Shown: positions 1 to 9,260, counted from the first letter of the stretch. The stretch is 64,000 nt of DNA from Pseudomonas sp. JAI120 (GCF_014207255.1 NZ_JACHCZ010000002.1:1121802-1185801), one strand, 5' to 3'. A program made the numbers and translations. The notes: a model not told the origin generated them from the sequence alone.

Positions 1-712
1 TCCAGAACTGTGTCGGCTCAGGATCGCCGAGGGCCAGCAGATTGCGTTCGCCCAGCAAACGCTTGAGCTGCCGCGCGACGGCAGCGCCGGTGTCGATGAG
101 GATGATGCTGGCGGGCAGCATCTGCGCCAGAAGCGGCTTGAGGAAGGGATAGTGGGTGCAGCCGAGGATGATGGTGTCGCAGCCGGCGCTGAGCAGCGGG
201 TCGATATAGCCCTGCAACAACTGACGCAGGCTCGGGCTATCCAGATCACCGGTTTCAATCAGCTCCACCAGGCCCGGGCACGGCTGGGTGATCACCCGCA
301 CATCGGTGGCAAACCGATCGAGCAGCGCGGCGAACTTGGCGCTTTGCAGGGTACCGGTAGTGGCGAGCACCCCGACCACGCCACTGCGAGTGGCAGCCGC
401 AGCGGGTTTGACCGCAGGCTCCATGCCCACCAGGGGCCAATCGGGGTAGTCCTGGCGCAAATCCGCGACAGCCGCGACGGTTGCGGTGTTGCAGGCGATC
501 ACAAAAGCCTTGGCGCCCCGCTCGCGGAAAAACTCGGCAACCGACCGGGAGCGCCCAAGAATGAACGCGGGGGTTTTCTCGCCGTAGGGGATATGTCCGC
601 AATCGGCGACGTACAACAGTGACTCATGGGGCAGCAATTGCTGAATCTCATCCAGCACCGACAAGCCGCCGACGCCGGAATCGAACACACCGATCGGCGC
701 GTCCTTACCCAT
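1..712 (-). CDS. murI: Glutamate racemase MurI (3' end cut by window edge)
   Basis: MurI interconverts L- and D-glutamate in the cytoplasm to supply peptidoglycan precursors. Reading the minus strand from ATG at 712 gives MGKDAPIGVFDSGVGGLSVL, the family N-terminus. Both catalytic cysteines are visible: C74 in VIACNTATVA and C185 in ILGCTHYPFL. About 237 residues are inside the window and the C-terminal end lies beyond position 1. The start overlaps the moeB stop by 8 bp, so it is the last visible member of a hemA-prfA-prmC-moeB-murI string, the same order as in P. aeruginosa. Identity is secure; only the extreme C-terminus is unseen. Confidence 0.95.
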   Translation of the reverse strand, partial: MGKDAPIGVFDSGVGGLSVLDEIQQLLPHESLLYVADCGHIPYGEKTPAFILGRSRSVAEFFRERGAKAFVIACNTATVAAVADLRQDYPDWPLVGMEPAVKPAAAATRSGVVGVLATTGTLQSAKFAALLDRFATDVRVITQPCPGLVELIETGDLDSPSLRQLLQGYIDPLLSAGCDTIILGCTHYPFLKPLLAQMLPASIILIDTGAAVARQLKRLLGERNLLALGDPEPTQFW

Positions 713-1460
713 GTCGCGTCCCGCAGACACTGCAACCGGGATCACGCTTGACCCGCAATTCGCGAAAGCGAGTGCTCAATGCGTCAATCAGCAGCAAGCG
801 CCCCACCAGCGGCTCGCCGAAACCAGCCAGCAACTTCAAGGCCTCCAGGGCTTGCAGGCTGCCGACCAGGCCCACCAGTGGGCCGACCACGCCCGCTTCG
901 CTGCAGGTGAGTTCAGTGTCACTGCCGTGCCCGTATAAGCAGTGGTAGCACGGGCTGTCGGCCCGACGTGGATCGAATACTGACAGCTGCCCTTCAAGAC
1001 GAATCGCCGCGCCGCTGATCAATGGCTTGCACGCCGCCACGCAGGCGGCATTGACCGCCTCGCGGGTGGAGAAGTTGTCGCTGCAATCGAGTACCACGTC
1101 CACGGCCGCCACGGCCGCCGCCAAGGTATCGGCATCCAGCGCGATGCGATGGGCGACCAATTTGATTTCGGGGTTGAGGGCGCTCAGGCGATGGATGGCC
1201 GAGTCGACCTTGGCCTGCCCGACGCTGTCGGTGTCATGGATGATCTGGCGTTGCAGGTTGGTGAGGTCGACGGTGTCGAAATCCGCCAGGTGCAATTCGC
1301 CGACGCCAGCGGCGGCCAGGTACATCGCCACCGGGGCACCCAGGCCACCGAGGCCGACGATCAACGCACGGGCGTTTTTCAGGCGCAATTGGCCGTCGAT
1401 GTCGACATGCTGCAACAGAATCTGTCGGCTGTAGCGCAACAGCTCCTGATCGGTCAGCAC
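705..1460 (-). CDS. moeB: MoeB/ThiF-type adenylyltransferase
   Basis: This 251-residue protein is of the E1-like family that adenylates the C-terminal glycine of the MoaD sulfur carrier for molybdopterin synthesis. The nucleotide-binding glycine loop is seen near residue 36 (GLGGLGAPVAMYLA). Two CxxC zinc pairs are present, CYHC about residue 170 and CSVC close to the C-terminus. It overlaps prmC by 7 bp and murI by 8 bp, so translation is probably coupled. A thiamine (ThiF) role cannot be excluded from sequence alone, but the location between prmC and murI matches the Pseudomonas moeB gene. Confidence 0.92.
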   Translation of the reverse strand: MLTDQELLRYSRQILLQHVDIDGQLRLKNARALIVGLGGLGAPVAMYLAAAGVGELHLADFDTVDLTNLQRQIIHDTDSVGQAKVDSAIHRLSALNPEIKLVAHRIALDADTLAAAVAAVDVVLDCSDNFSTREAVNAACVAACKPLISGAAIRLEGQLSVFDPRRADSPCYHCLYGHGSDTELTCSEAGVVGPLVGLVGSLQALEALKLLAGFGEPLVGRLLLIDALSTRFRELRVKRDPGCSVCGTRHG

Positions 1461-2284
1461 GGCCAGCGTCCCAGGGAGATGCGTTCGTGACCGCCAAGGT
1501 CGATGCGGCTGTGCACCTGCTCGAAGCCTTGGCTCAGCAACAGGTCGCGCACCGCGGCGGCCTGGTCGTAACCGTGCTCCAGCAGCAGCCAGCCGGCGGC
1601 GTTCAGGTGGGCCGGGGCCTGGGCGGTGATCAGCCGCAGATCGTCCAAACCATCATGGCCCGCCACCAGGGCGCTGGCCGGTTCAAAACGCACATCGCCG
1701 GCCACCAGGTGCGGATCATTGTCGGCGATGTAGGGCGGGTTGCTGATGATCAGATCGTAAGTGTGGCCTGCCAGGGCGCTGAACCAATGGCTGTTGAGCA
1801 CCGTGGCGTTATTAAGGTGCAGGCGCTGGCGATTGCGCTCGGCCAGGGCCACGGCTTCCAGCACGCGGTCGACGGCCGTGACGTGCCAGGCCGGGCGCTC
1901 GCTGGCCAGGGCCAGGGCGATGGCGCCGCTGCCGGTGCCCAGGTCGAGGACCTTGACGGGGGTGGCCGGTAACAATTCCAGGGCCGCTTCCACCAGCAGC
2001 TCGGTGTCCGGACGCGGGATCAGCGTGTGGGGCGCGACCTCCAGGTCCAGCTTCCAGAAACCTTGCTGGCCGAGGATATAGGCCACCGGCTCGCCGGCGC
2101 GGCGGCGTTGCAGGTAGCCGGCAAACACCAGGGCGTGTTCGCTGCTGACGATTTTTTCCGGCCAGGTGTGCAGGTAGCTGCGGGACTTGCCCAAGGCAGC
2201 CGCCAACAGCAGTTCGGCATCCAGGCGCGCCGTGGGCGAGTCGGGCAGGTCGGCGGCGCGCAGCAGGCTGGCGATAATGGTCAT
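1454..2284 (-). CDS. prmC: Release-factor glutamine methyltransferase PrmC
   Basis: PrmC (formerly HemK) methylates the glutamine of the GGQ motif in release factors RF1 and RF2, using S-adenosylmethionine. The 276-residue protein shows the SAM-binding DLGTGSGAIALAL at 114-126 and the catalytic NPPY at 182-185, where the amide of the substrate glutamine is held. The gene starts one base after the prfA stop, so enzyme and substrate are cotranscribed. Length and motifs are ordinary for the family. Confidence 0.96.
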   Translation of the reverse strand: MTIIASLLRAADLPDSPTARLDAELLLAAALGKSRSYLHTWPEKIVSSEHALVFAGYLQRRRAGEPVAYILGQQGFWKLDLEVAPHTLIPRPDTELLVEAALELLPATPVKVLDLGTGSGAIALALASERPAWHVTAVDRVLEAVALAERNRQRLHLNNATVLNSHWFSALAGHTYDLIISNPPYIADNDPHLVAGDVRFEPASALVAGHDGLDDLRLITAQAPAHLNAAGWLLLEHGYDQAAAVRDLLLSQGFEQVHSRIDLGGHERISLGRWPC

Positions 2285-3367
2285 TTATTCACCTATCGCC
2301 GCCAGCTGATCGGCCTGGTATTCGGCGAGCAATGGCTCGATCACCGCATCCACGCCACCAGCCAGAATCTCGTCCAGCGAGTAAAGGGTGAGGTTGACCC
2401 GGTGGTCGGTGACCCGGCCCTGGGCAAAGTTGTAGGTACGGATGCGCTCGGAGCGGTCGCCCGAGCCCACCAGCAATTTGCGCTCGCTGGCAATCGCGTT
2501 GGCGGCGGCGCTTGTCTGCTGGTCATTCAGCTTGGCCGATAGCCAGGACATGGCCCGCGCACGGTTCTTATGCTGGGAGCGCTCTTCCTGGCACTCCACC
2601 ACGATGCCCGATGGCAAGTGGGTGATACGGATCGCCGAGTCCGTCTTGTTGACGTGCTGACCACCGGCGCCCGACGAGCGGTAGGTGTCGACCCGCAGGT
2701 CGGCTGGGTTGATCTCGATAGCTTCCTGCTCGTCCGGCTCAGGCAACACGGCCACGGTGCAGGCCGAGGTGTGGATACGGCCCTGAGATTCCGTCGCCGG
2801 AACCCGCTGCACGCGATGGGCACCGGACTCGAACTTCAGTTTGCCATAGACGTTGTCGCCTTGGACCCGCGCAATGACTTCTTTATAGCCGCCGTGCTCG
2901 CCCTCGTTCTCGGACAGGATCTCGACCCGCCAGCCGCGACGCTCGGCATAACGCGAATACATGCGGAACAGGTCGCCGGAGAAAATCGCCGCTTCATCAC
3001 CGCCGGTGCCGGCACGGATCTCGAGAAACACGTTGCGCCCGTCATTGGGGTCCTTGGGCAGCAGCATGCGTTGCAGGTCGCCTTCCAGCTCGGCCAACTT
3101 TTCCTTGGCTTCGCGGACTTCTTCCACGGCCATTTCACGCATGTCCGGGTCGCTGTCCTTGAGCAGTGCCTGGGCACCTTCGAGGTCGGCCTGCACTTTG
3201 GTGAGGTTTTTGTAAGTAGCCACAATGGGCTCAACTTCGGCGTATTCCTTGGAATAGGCGCGGAATTTGGTCTGATCGGAGATGACCTCGCCATCGCCGA
3301 GCAAGGCGGTCAGTTCTTCGAAACGGTCCTGGAGGACGTCCAGTTTATTGAGCAGTGACGCTTTCAT
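2285..3367 (-). CDS. prfA: Peptide chain release factor 1
   Basis: RF1 reads UAA and UAG stop codons and triggers peptide release on the ribosome. The 360-residue protein has the codon-recognition PAT tripeptide at 190-192 and the peptidyl-transfer GGQ motif at 235-237 (SSGAGGQHVN). The start overlaps the hemA stop by 4 bp (ATGA type), and prmC, which modifies Q237, follows immediately. Confidence 0.98.
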   Translation of the reverse strand: MKASLLNKLDVLQDRFEELTALLGDGEVISDQTKFRAYSKEYAEVEPIVATYKNLTKVQADLEGAQALLKDSDPDMREMAVEEVREAKEKLAELEGDLQRMLLPKDPNDGRNVFLEIRAGTGGDEAAIFSGDLFRMYSRYAERRGWRVEILSENEGEHGGYKEVIARVQGDNVYGKLKFESGAHRVQRVPATESQGRIHTSACTVAVLPEPDEQEAIEINPADLRVDTYRSSGAGGQHVNKTDSAIRITHLPSGIVVECQEERSQHKNRARAMSWLSAKLNDQQTSAAANAIASERKLLVGSGDRSERIRTYNFAQGRVTDHRVNLTLYSLDEILAGGVDAVIEPLLAEYQADQLAAIGE

Positions 3368-4650
3368 TGCGATTTTTTATCCGAAGAGCTGGGCGCGCCC
3401 TCACCGAGGGCAAAGAGTTCCTGGGCCATGGCCAGCGCATCGAGGCGGCCTTCGGCAGTCAGTTTTTTTAATTGTACGCTGGGCGCATGCAGCAACTTGT
3501 TGGTCAGGCCGCGGGCCAGCTGCATCAGCACCTCCTCGGCGCTGCTGCCGTTGGCGAGCAGGCGCTGGGCCTTGATCAACTCTTCATCACGCAGGCGTTC
3601 GCCCTGCTGACGATACGCCTTGAGCACGTCCACCGCTGCCAGTTCACGCAGGCGCACCATGAACTCTTCGGCGCCGATGCTGACCATCTCCTCAGCAGCC
3701 TGGGCAGCGCCCTGGCGACTCTTGAGGTTTTCGGCCACCACTTCATGCAGATCGTCGACGCTGTAGAGGTAAACGTCGTCCAACTCGCCGACTTCGGGCT
3801 CGATATCCCGCGGAACGGCGATATCGACCATGAAGATCGGCTTGTGCTTGCGCAGTTTCAGCGCGCTTTCTACCGCGCCCTTGCCGAGGATCGGTAGCTG
3901 GCTGGCGGTGGAGCTGATGACGATATCGCTGCGCACCAGTTCGGCCGGGATGTCCGACAGCAGCACCGCGTGGGCGCCGAACTGCTCGGCGAGGATGCTG
4001 GCGCGCTCCAGGGTACGGTTGGCGACCACGATGCGCTTCACGCCCAGGTCATGCAGGTGGCGGGCAACCAGGGTGATGGTCTCGCCGGCGCCGATCAACA
4101 GCGCCTGGCTGCGCTGCAAGTCGCTGAAGATCTGCTTGGCCAGGCTGACGGCGGCAAACGCCACGGACACCGGGTTTTCACCGATGGCAGTATCGGTACG
4201 CACCTGCTTGGCGGAATTGAAAGTGGCCTGGAACAGACGGCCCAGCAGCGGACCGACGGTGCCGGCCTCGCGCGCCACGGCGTAGGCGGACTTCATCTGG
4301 CCCAGGATCTGCGGCTCGCCCAACACCAGCGAATCGAGACCGGATGCCACACGCATCATGTGACGAACTGCCGCATCGTCTTGGTGCACATAGGCGCTAG
4401 CGCGCAGATCTTCGAGGCTTAAATGGTGATAATCGGCCAGCCAGCGCAGTACCACATCCGCTGAAAGATGTTCCTGCTCTATATAAAGCTCACTGCGATT
4501 GCAGGTCGAAAGGATCGCAGCTTCGCGGCTGTCGGTGAGACGGCAGAGCTGCTGCAAGGCCTCAACCAACTGCTCTGGCGTAAACGCCACGCGCTCGCGC
4601 ACGTCTACGGAAGCAGTCTTGTGGTTAATACCGAGTGCGAGGAAGGCCAT
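3364..4650 (-). CDS. hemA: Glutamyl-tRNA reductase
   Basis: HemA reduces glutamyl-tRNA to glutamate-1-semialdehyde, the first committed step of C5-pathway haem synthesis. The 428-residue protein carries the nucleophile C50 in the STCNRSELY motif, an N-terminal catalytic domain, a central NADPH-binding domain (IGAGETITLVARHL) and a helical dimerisation tail. It is the first gene of the minus-strand string down to murI and is divergent from lbcA. The GNH-type N-terminus (MAFLALGINHKTA) fixes the start. Confidence 0.97.
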   Translation of the reverse strand: MAFLALGINHKTASVDVRERVAFTPEQLVEALQQLCRLTDSREAAILSTCNRSELYIEQEHLSADVVLRWLADYHHLSLEDLRASAYVHQDDAAVRHMMRVASGLDSLVLGEPQILGQMKSAYAVAREAGTVGPLLGRLFQATFNSAKQVRTDTAIGENPVSVAFAAVSLAKQIFSDLQRSQALLIGAGETITLVARHLHDLGVKRIVVANRTLERASILAEQFGAHAVLLSDIPAELVRSDIVISSTASQLPILGKGAVESALKLRKHKPIFMVDIAVPRDIEPEVGELDDVYLYSVDDLHEVVAENLKSRQGAAQAAEEMVSIGAEEFMVRLRELAAVDVLKAYRQQGERLRDEELIKAQRLLANGSSAEEVLMQLARGLTNKLLHAPSVQLKKLTAEGRLDALAMAQELFALGEGAPSSSDKKSQ

Positions 4651-4759
4651 TCAATATCGCTGATGATGTCGGGAAGCCGACAATTGTCCTACTTCGAAAG
4701 ATTCAGAACAACCACCGTCGTCTATTGTCCTAGTAGCTTATGCCTATAAAAAGGCCATC

Positions 4760-4858
4760 TGTAGGCGCAAGCCTGCTCGCGATGGTCGTGAACCATGACG
4801 CGGCCTCCTGATAAAACGCGTTGTCCTCAGGCTTATCGCGAGCCAGCTCGCTCCTACA
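4760..4858. repeat. REPIN-like inverted pair of Pseudomonas REP sequences
   Basis: The hemA-lbcA intergenic region contains TGTAGGCGCAAGCCTGCTCG at 4760 and, about 75 bp later in opposite orientation, the partner ending GCTCGCTCCTACA at 4858. Two REP units facing each other form the REPIN arrangement known in P. fluorescens genomes, where RAYT transposases mobilise them in trans. No RAYT gene is in this window. The copy separates the divergent genes and may fold into a cruciform or mRNA hairpin. REP identity rests on recall of the family consensus. Confidence 0.7.
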
Positions 4859-4924
4859 CGGTTATGTTTGACCGAAGGCTTGTGTCATGATGATCCGACC
4901 GCAGGTTAGTCGTCCTCTTCCTAT

Positions 4925-6649
4925 ATGAATAGATCCTCCGCGTTGCTCCTTGCTTTTGTCTTCCTCAGCGGCTGCCAGGCCATGGCACCCGTGTCGCCGG
5001 ACGGTACACCGCCGGTGGAAGACAGCACCCCCGCCCCTGAAAAGCCCAAGGTTTATTCCTCGTTCAGTGAAGAAACGGTGTTCAGCCTGCTCAGTGCGGA
5101 ACTGGCCGGCCAGCGCAATCGCTTCGATATTGCGCTGGATAATTATGTGACCCAGGCCATCAACACTCAGGATCCGGGGATTTCCGAGCGGGCGTTCCGT
5201 ATTGCCGAGTACCTGGGGGCCGATCAGGCCGCACTGGATACCTCGCTGATCTGGGCAAAGAACGCGCCGGACGATCTGGAGGCACAACGGGCAGCGGCCA
5301 TTCAACTGGCCCGCGCCGGGCGCTATGACGACTCCATGGTCTATATGGAGAAAGTCCTGCAGGGCAAGGGCGACACCCATTTCGACTTCCTCGCGCTGTC
5401 GGCTGCCGACACCGACCAGGACACCCGAAACGGCCTGATGAAGAGTTTCGACCGCCTGCTGCAAAAACACCCGAAGAACAGTCAACTGGTGTTCGGCAAG
5501 GCCCTGCTGCTGCAACAGGATGATGAAGCCGAAGCCGCATTGAAGCTGCTGGAACAGAACCCGCCGGAAGACGGCGAGATCGCGCCGATTCTGCTGCGCG
5601 CGCGCCTGCTGCAGAACCTCAACCGCGGCAAGGAAGCGATTCCACTGCTGGAAAAAAGCATCAAGAAATATCCGGACGACAAGCGCCTGCGCCTGACTTA
5701 CGCGCGCACGCTGGTGGAGCAGGACCGAATGGAGGACGCCAAAGTGCAGTTCGCCAACCTGCTCCAGCAATACCCGGACGACGATGAACTGCGTTACTCC
5801 CTGGCGCTGGTGTGCCTGGAAGCCAAGGCCTGGGACGAGGCCAAGGGTTATCTGGAAGAGCTGATCGAGCGCGAAAGTCATGTCGACTCGGCGCACCTGA
5901 ACCTGGGCCGCATCGCTGAAGAGCGCAACGCCCCCCAAGCCGCCCTGCTTGAATACGCACAAGTCGGGCCAGGCAACGACTACCTGCCGGCCCAACTGCG
6001 CCAGGCCGACATCCTGATGAGCAACGGGCGTACCGATGAGGCAGAAAAACGCCTGGCTGCTGCACGGGATGCCGAACCGGACTACGCGATCCAGCTTTAC
6101 CTGATCCAGGCGGAGACCTTGTCAGCCAATAATCAGGGCGAGCGCGCCTGGAAGGTGCTGCAACAAGCCTTGCTGCAATTCCCCGACGATTTGAACCTGC
6201 TGTACACCCGCGCCATGCAGGCGGAAAAACGCAATGACCTGGCGCAGATGGAAAAAGACCTGCGCCTGATCATCAAGCGTGACCCGGACAACGCCATGGC
6301 CCTCAATGCCCTGGGCTACACCTTGTCCGACCGCACCACGCGTTACGACGAAGCCAAGGTATTGATCGAACAAGCGCACAAGCTCAACCCGGAAGACCCG
6401 GCTGTACTCGACAGCCTGGGCTGGGTGAACTATCGCCTGGGCAACCTCGACGAAGCCGAACGCTTGCTGCGCCAGGCCCTGGAGCGCTTCCCCGATCAGG
6501 AAGTCGCTGCACACCTGGGCGAGGTGCTGTGGGCCAATGGCAAGCAGCGCGAAGCCCGCCAAATCTGGGAAAAATTCCTCAAGGAACAACCCGAAAGCCC
6601 CATCCTGCGCGGCACCATCAAGCGCCTGACCGGATCCGAGACCCTTTAA
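4925..6649 (+). CDS. lbcA: TPR lipoprotein LbcA (partner of protease CtpA)
   Basis: This 574-residue outer-membrane lipoprotein is built of tetratricopeptide repeats. The signal peptide ends in the lipobox FLSGC with lipidated C17, and TPR helices (for example NAMALNALGYTLSDR and PAVLDSLGWVNYRLG near 460-500) fill most of the rest. The gene between hemA and lolB in P. aeruginosa encodes LbcA, which activates the periplasmic protease CtpA to trim peptidoglycan cross-link hydrolases; assignment here is by position and architecture. The ATG at 4925 has no clear Shine-Dalgarno sequence, but the lipoprotein signal supports it. Confidence 0.88.
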   Translation: MNRSSALLLAFVFLSGCQAMAPVSPDGTPPVEDSTPAPEKPKVYSSFSEETVFSLLSAELAGQRNRFDIALDNYVTQAINTQDPGISERAFRIAEYLGADQAALDTSLIWAKNAPDDLEAQRAAAIQLARAGRYDDSMVYMEKVLQGKGDTHFDFLALSAADTDQDTRNGLMKSFDRLLQKHPKNSQLVFGKALLLQQDDEAEAALKLLEQNPPEDGEIAPILLRARLLQNLNRGKEAIPLLEKSIKKYPDDKRLRLTYARTLVEQDRMEDAKVQFANLLQQYPDDDELRYSLALVCLEAKAWDEAKGYLEELIERESHVDSAHLNLGRIAEERNAPQAALLEYAQVGPGNDYLPAQLRQADILMSNGRTDEAEKRLAAARDAEPDYAIQLYLIQAETLSANNQGERAWKVLQQALLQFPDDLNLLYTRAMQAEKRNDLAQMEKDLRLIIKRDPDNAMALNALGYTLSDRTTRYDEAKVLIEQAHKLNPEDPAVLDSLGWVNYRLGNLDEAERLLRQALERFPDQEVAAHLGEVLWANGKQREARQIWEKFLKEQPESPILRGTIKRLTGSETL

Positions 6650-6653
6650 GCTT

Positions 6654-7271
6654 ATGTTCTTGCGCCACGTTATCGTTTTCAGCTTCATTGCCCTGCTCGC
6701 CGGTTGCGCGGGCTTCGGTGCCCGCGAATCCGTTGAGGGCCAGGGCAACCCGGCGCAATGGAAGCAGCACAAGGATCAGCTCGCCAGCATCGACGGCTGG
6801 CAGATCGAAGGCAAAGTCGGGGTTCGCGCACCGAAAGACTCCGGCAGCGGCACCCTGTTCTGGCTGCAACGCCAGGACTACTACGACATTCGCTTGTCCG
6901 GCCCCTTGGGACGTGGCGCCGCTCGCCTTACGGGTCGCCCAGGACAAGTCAGCCTCGAAGTCGCCAATCAGGGTCGCTATGAGGCCACATCGCCCGAAGC
7001 GCTGCTGGAAGAACAGATTGGCTGGAAACTGCCTGTCTCGCATCTGGTGTGGTGGGTCCGCGGCCTGCCTGCGCCGGACAGCAAGAGCCGCCTGAGCCTT
7101 AACGGTGACAGCCGCCTGGCCACCCTGGAACAAGATGGCTGGCAGGTCGAGTACCTCAGCTACGTGGAACAGGGCGGTTATTGGTTGCCAGAGCGTATCA
7201 AGCTGCATGGCACCGACCTGGACGTCACGCTGGTGATCAAGGACTGGCAACCGCGCAAGCTGGGGCAATAA
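6654..7271 (+). CDS. lolB: Outer-membrane lipoprotein receptor LolB
   Basis: LolB takes lipoproteins from the periplasmic carrier LolA and inserts them into the outer membrane. The 205-residue protein starts with a lipoprotein signal (ALLAGC, C18) followed by the all-beta LolA/LolB fold; QLASIDGWQIEGKVGVR and the tryptophan-rich region VWWVRGLP are typical. It lies 4 bp after lbcA, itself a lipoprotein gene, and 1 bp before ispE, so the three probably form one operon. Confidence 0.94.
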   Translation: MFLRHVIVFSFIALLAGCAGFGARESVEGQGNPAQWKQHKDQLASIDGWQIEGKVGVRAPKDSGSGTLFWLQRQDYYDIRLSGPLGRGAARLTGRPGQVSLEVANQGRYEATSPEALLEEQIGWKLPVSHLVWWVRGLPAPDSKSRLSLNGDSRLATLEQDGWQVEYLSYVEQGGYWLPERIKLHGTDLDVTLVIKDWQPRKLGQ

Positions 7272-7272
7272 C

Positions 7273-8124
7273 GTGGCCGTAGAAAGACTGACCCTGCCCT
7301 CGCCGGCCAAACTCAATCTGATGCTGCACATTCTCGGTCGCCGTGAAGACGGCTATCACGAGTTGCAGACGCTGTTTCAATTTCTCGACTACGGCGATGA
7401 GCTCACCTTCGCCCTGCGCGACGATGGCGTGATCCAGTTGCACACTGAATTCGAAGGCGTGCCCCACGACAGCAATCTGATCGTGAGAGCCGCCAAAAAA
7501 CTCCAGGAGCAGTCCGGCTGTTCCCAGGGCATCGATATCTGGATCGATAAAATTTTGCCCATGGGTGGCGGAATCGGTGGTGGCAGCTCGAATGCCGCGA
7601 CCACACTGCTGGGACTGAACCACTTGTGGCAACTGGGCTGGGACCATGATCGCCTGGCTGCGCTGGGCCTCACGCTGGGCGCCGACGTCCCGGTTTTCGT
7701 GCGTGGACACGCCGCTTTTGCTGAGGGTGTGGGGGAAAAACTCACCCCGGAATACCCCGAAGAGCCGTGGTATGTCGTGCTTGTCCCGCAAGTATCTGTA
7801 AGTACAGCAGAAATTTTTTCAGATCCGCTGTTGACACGTAACTCTCCTCCCATTAAAGTGCGCCCCGTTCCCAAGGGAAACAGTCGAAATGACTGCTTAC
7901 CGGTTGTAGCAAGGCGTTATCCAGAGGTACGTAACGCTTTGAATTTGTTAGGTAAATTTACCGAAGCAAAATTAACCGGAACTGGAAGTTGTGTGTTTGG
8001 GGGCTTCCCAAGCAAAGCTGAAGCTGATAAAGTCTCGGCCCTTCTTACAGAGACCCTTACAGGGTTTGTAGCAAAGGGAAGCAACGTTTCGATGTTGCAT
8101 CGCAAGCTGCAAAGTCTGCTCTAA
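7273..8124 (+). CDS. ispE: 4-diphosphocytidyl-2-C-methyl-D-erythritol kinase
   Basis: IspE phosphorylates CDP-methylerythritol in the MEP isoprenoid pathway. The 283-residue protein begins at a GTG one base after lolB and has the N-terminal PAKLNLMLHILGRREDGYH motif and the GHMP-kinase ATP loop MGGGIGGGSSNAATT around residue 97-111. From about 7800 onward the coding sequence becomes noticeably richer in A/T codons (Lys AAA, Thr ACA, Leu TTA/TTG) than the first half, although the reading frame and family motifs continue. Confidence 0.97.
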   Translation: MAVERLTLPSPAKLNLMLHILGRREDGYHELQTLFQFLDYGDELTFALRDDGVIQLHTEFEGVPHDSNLIVRAAKKLQEQSGCSQGIDIWIDKILPMGGGIGGGSSNAATTLLGLNHLWQLGWDHDRLAALGLTLGADVPVFVRGHAAFAEGVGEKLTPEYPEEPWYVVLVPQVSVSTAEIFSDPLLTRNSPPIKVRPVPKGNSRNDCLPVVARRYPEVRNALNLLGKFTEAKLTGTGSCVFGGFPSKAEADKVSALLTETLTGFVAKGSNVSMLHRKLQSLL

Positions 8125-8131
8125 AAGGAAT

Positions 8132-8148
8132 CGAGTACTGGGTACTCG
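8132..8148 (+). other. Short inverted repeat between ispE and tRNA-Gln
   Basis: CGAGTAC-TGG-GTACTCG is a perfect 7-bp-arm hairpin 8 bp after the ispE stop and 14 bp before the tRNA. It has no T-run, so it is more likely a processing or stability element for the ispE-tRNA transcript than a strong terminator. Confidence 0.45.
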
Positions 8149-8161
8149 TTGCAACAGATAC

Positions 8162-8236
8162 AGGGGCGTCGCCAAGCGGTAAGGCAGCAGGTTTTGATCC
8201 TGCCATGCGTTGGTTCGAATCCAGCCGCCCCTGCCA
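8162..8236 (+). tRNA. tRNA-Gln (anticodon TTG)
   Basis: The acceptor arm AGGGGCG pairs with CGCCCCT, followed by discriminator G and an encoded CCA at 8234-8236. The anticodon arm GCAGG-TTTTGAT-CCTGC presents TTG, and the T-arm contains GGTTCGAATCC. The 75-nt gene sits between ispE and prs, as in other Pseudomonas genomes. Confidence 0.97.
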
Positions 8237-8282
8237 TTTTCTAATACTCATCCAGGTTACCCTCAGCCTCTAGGTACTGCGC

Positions 8283-9224
8283 GTGTCCAAGATGATGGTC
8301 TTTACGGGGAACGCCAACCCCGATCTGGCTCGACGTGTCGTACGTCAGCTGCATATCCCTCTCGGTGACATCTCTGTCGGTAAATTCTCCGACGGCGAAA
8401 TTACAGCCGAGATCAATGAAAACGTCCGCGGTAAAGACGTCTTCATTATCCAGCCGACCTGCGCTCCGACCAACGATAACCTGATGGAACTCGTCGTGAT
8501 GGCTGATGCCTTCCGCCGCTCCTCAGCGACTCGAATCACAGCTGTAATCCCTTACTTTGGTTATGCACGTCAGGATCGCCGTCCGCGTTCCGCACGTGTG
8601 GCTATCAGCGCGAAAGTCGTTGCTGACATGCTCACCGTGGTAGGCATCGACCGTGTGCTCACGGTTGACCTGCACGCTGACCAAATCCAGGGGTTCTTCG
8701 ATATTCCGGTAGATAACATCTACGGCTCCCCCGTATTGGTGGATGACATCGAAGACCAGCGCTTTGAAAACCTGATGATTGTGTCCCCGGACATTGGTGG
8801 CGTCGTGCGTGCACGGGCTGTTGCCAAATCCCTGGGCGTGGACCTCGGGATCATCGACAAACGCCGCGAGAAAGCCAATCACTCTGAAGTGATGCATATC
8901 ATCGGTGATGTCGAAGGGCGTACCTGTATTCTGGTTGATGACATGGTCGACACCGCCGGCACCCTGTGCCACGCGGCCAAAGCCTTGAAAGAGCACGGTG
9001 CAGCTAAAGTCTTCGCCTACTGCACACACCCTGTGCTGTCGGGCCGAGCGATCGAGAACATCGAGAACTCCGTGCTGGACGAACTGGTGGTGACTAACAC
9101 CATCCCGTTGTCCGCCGCTGCTCAAGCCTGTGCGCGTATCCGTCAACTGGATATCGCGCCGGTAGTTGCCGAAGCGGTTCGCCGCATCAGCAACGAAGAA
9201 TCGATCAGCGCGATGTTCCGCTAA
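8283..9224 (+). CDS. prs: Ribose-phosphate pyrophosphokinase
   Basis: Prs makes PRPP from ribose-5-phosphate and ATP for nucleotide, histidine and NAD synthesis. The 313-residue protein starts at GTG 8283 (MSKMMVFTGNANPDLA) and contains the flexible catalytic region with RQDRRPR about residue 96-102, the metal-binding VDLHADQIQGFF and the PRPP loop VDDMVDTAGTL about residue 218-228. It stands alone between tRNA-Gln and an intrinsic terminator. Confidence 0.98.
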   Translation: MSKMMVFTGNANPDLARRVVRQLHIPLGDISVGKFSDGEITAEINENVRGKDVFIIQPTCAPTNDNLMELVVMADAFRRSSATRITAVIPYFGYARQDRRPRSARVAISAKVVADMLTVVGIDRVLTVDLHADQIQGFFDIPVDNIYGSPVLVDDIEDQRFENLMIVSPDIGGVVRARAVAKSLGVDLGIIDKRREKANHSEVMHIIGDVEGRTCILVDDMVDTAGTLCHAAKALKEHGAAKVFAYCTHPVLSGRAIENIENSVLDELVVTNTIPLSAAAQACARIRQLDIAPVVAEAVRRISNEESISAMFR

Positions 9225-9260
9225 GGGTCAAACCTTCGGAACACCTCACTGACGAAAAGC

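Noticed and set aside
4862..5995. A 377-codon minus-strand frame over lbcA
   Set aside because: Shadow of the TPR lipoprotein gene, without its own signals.
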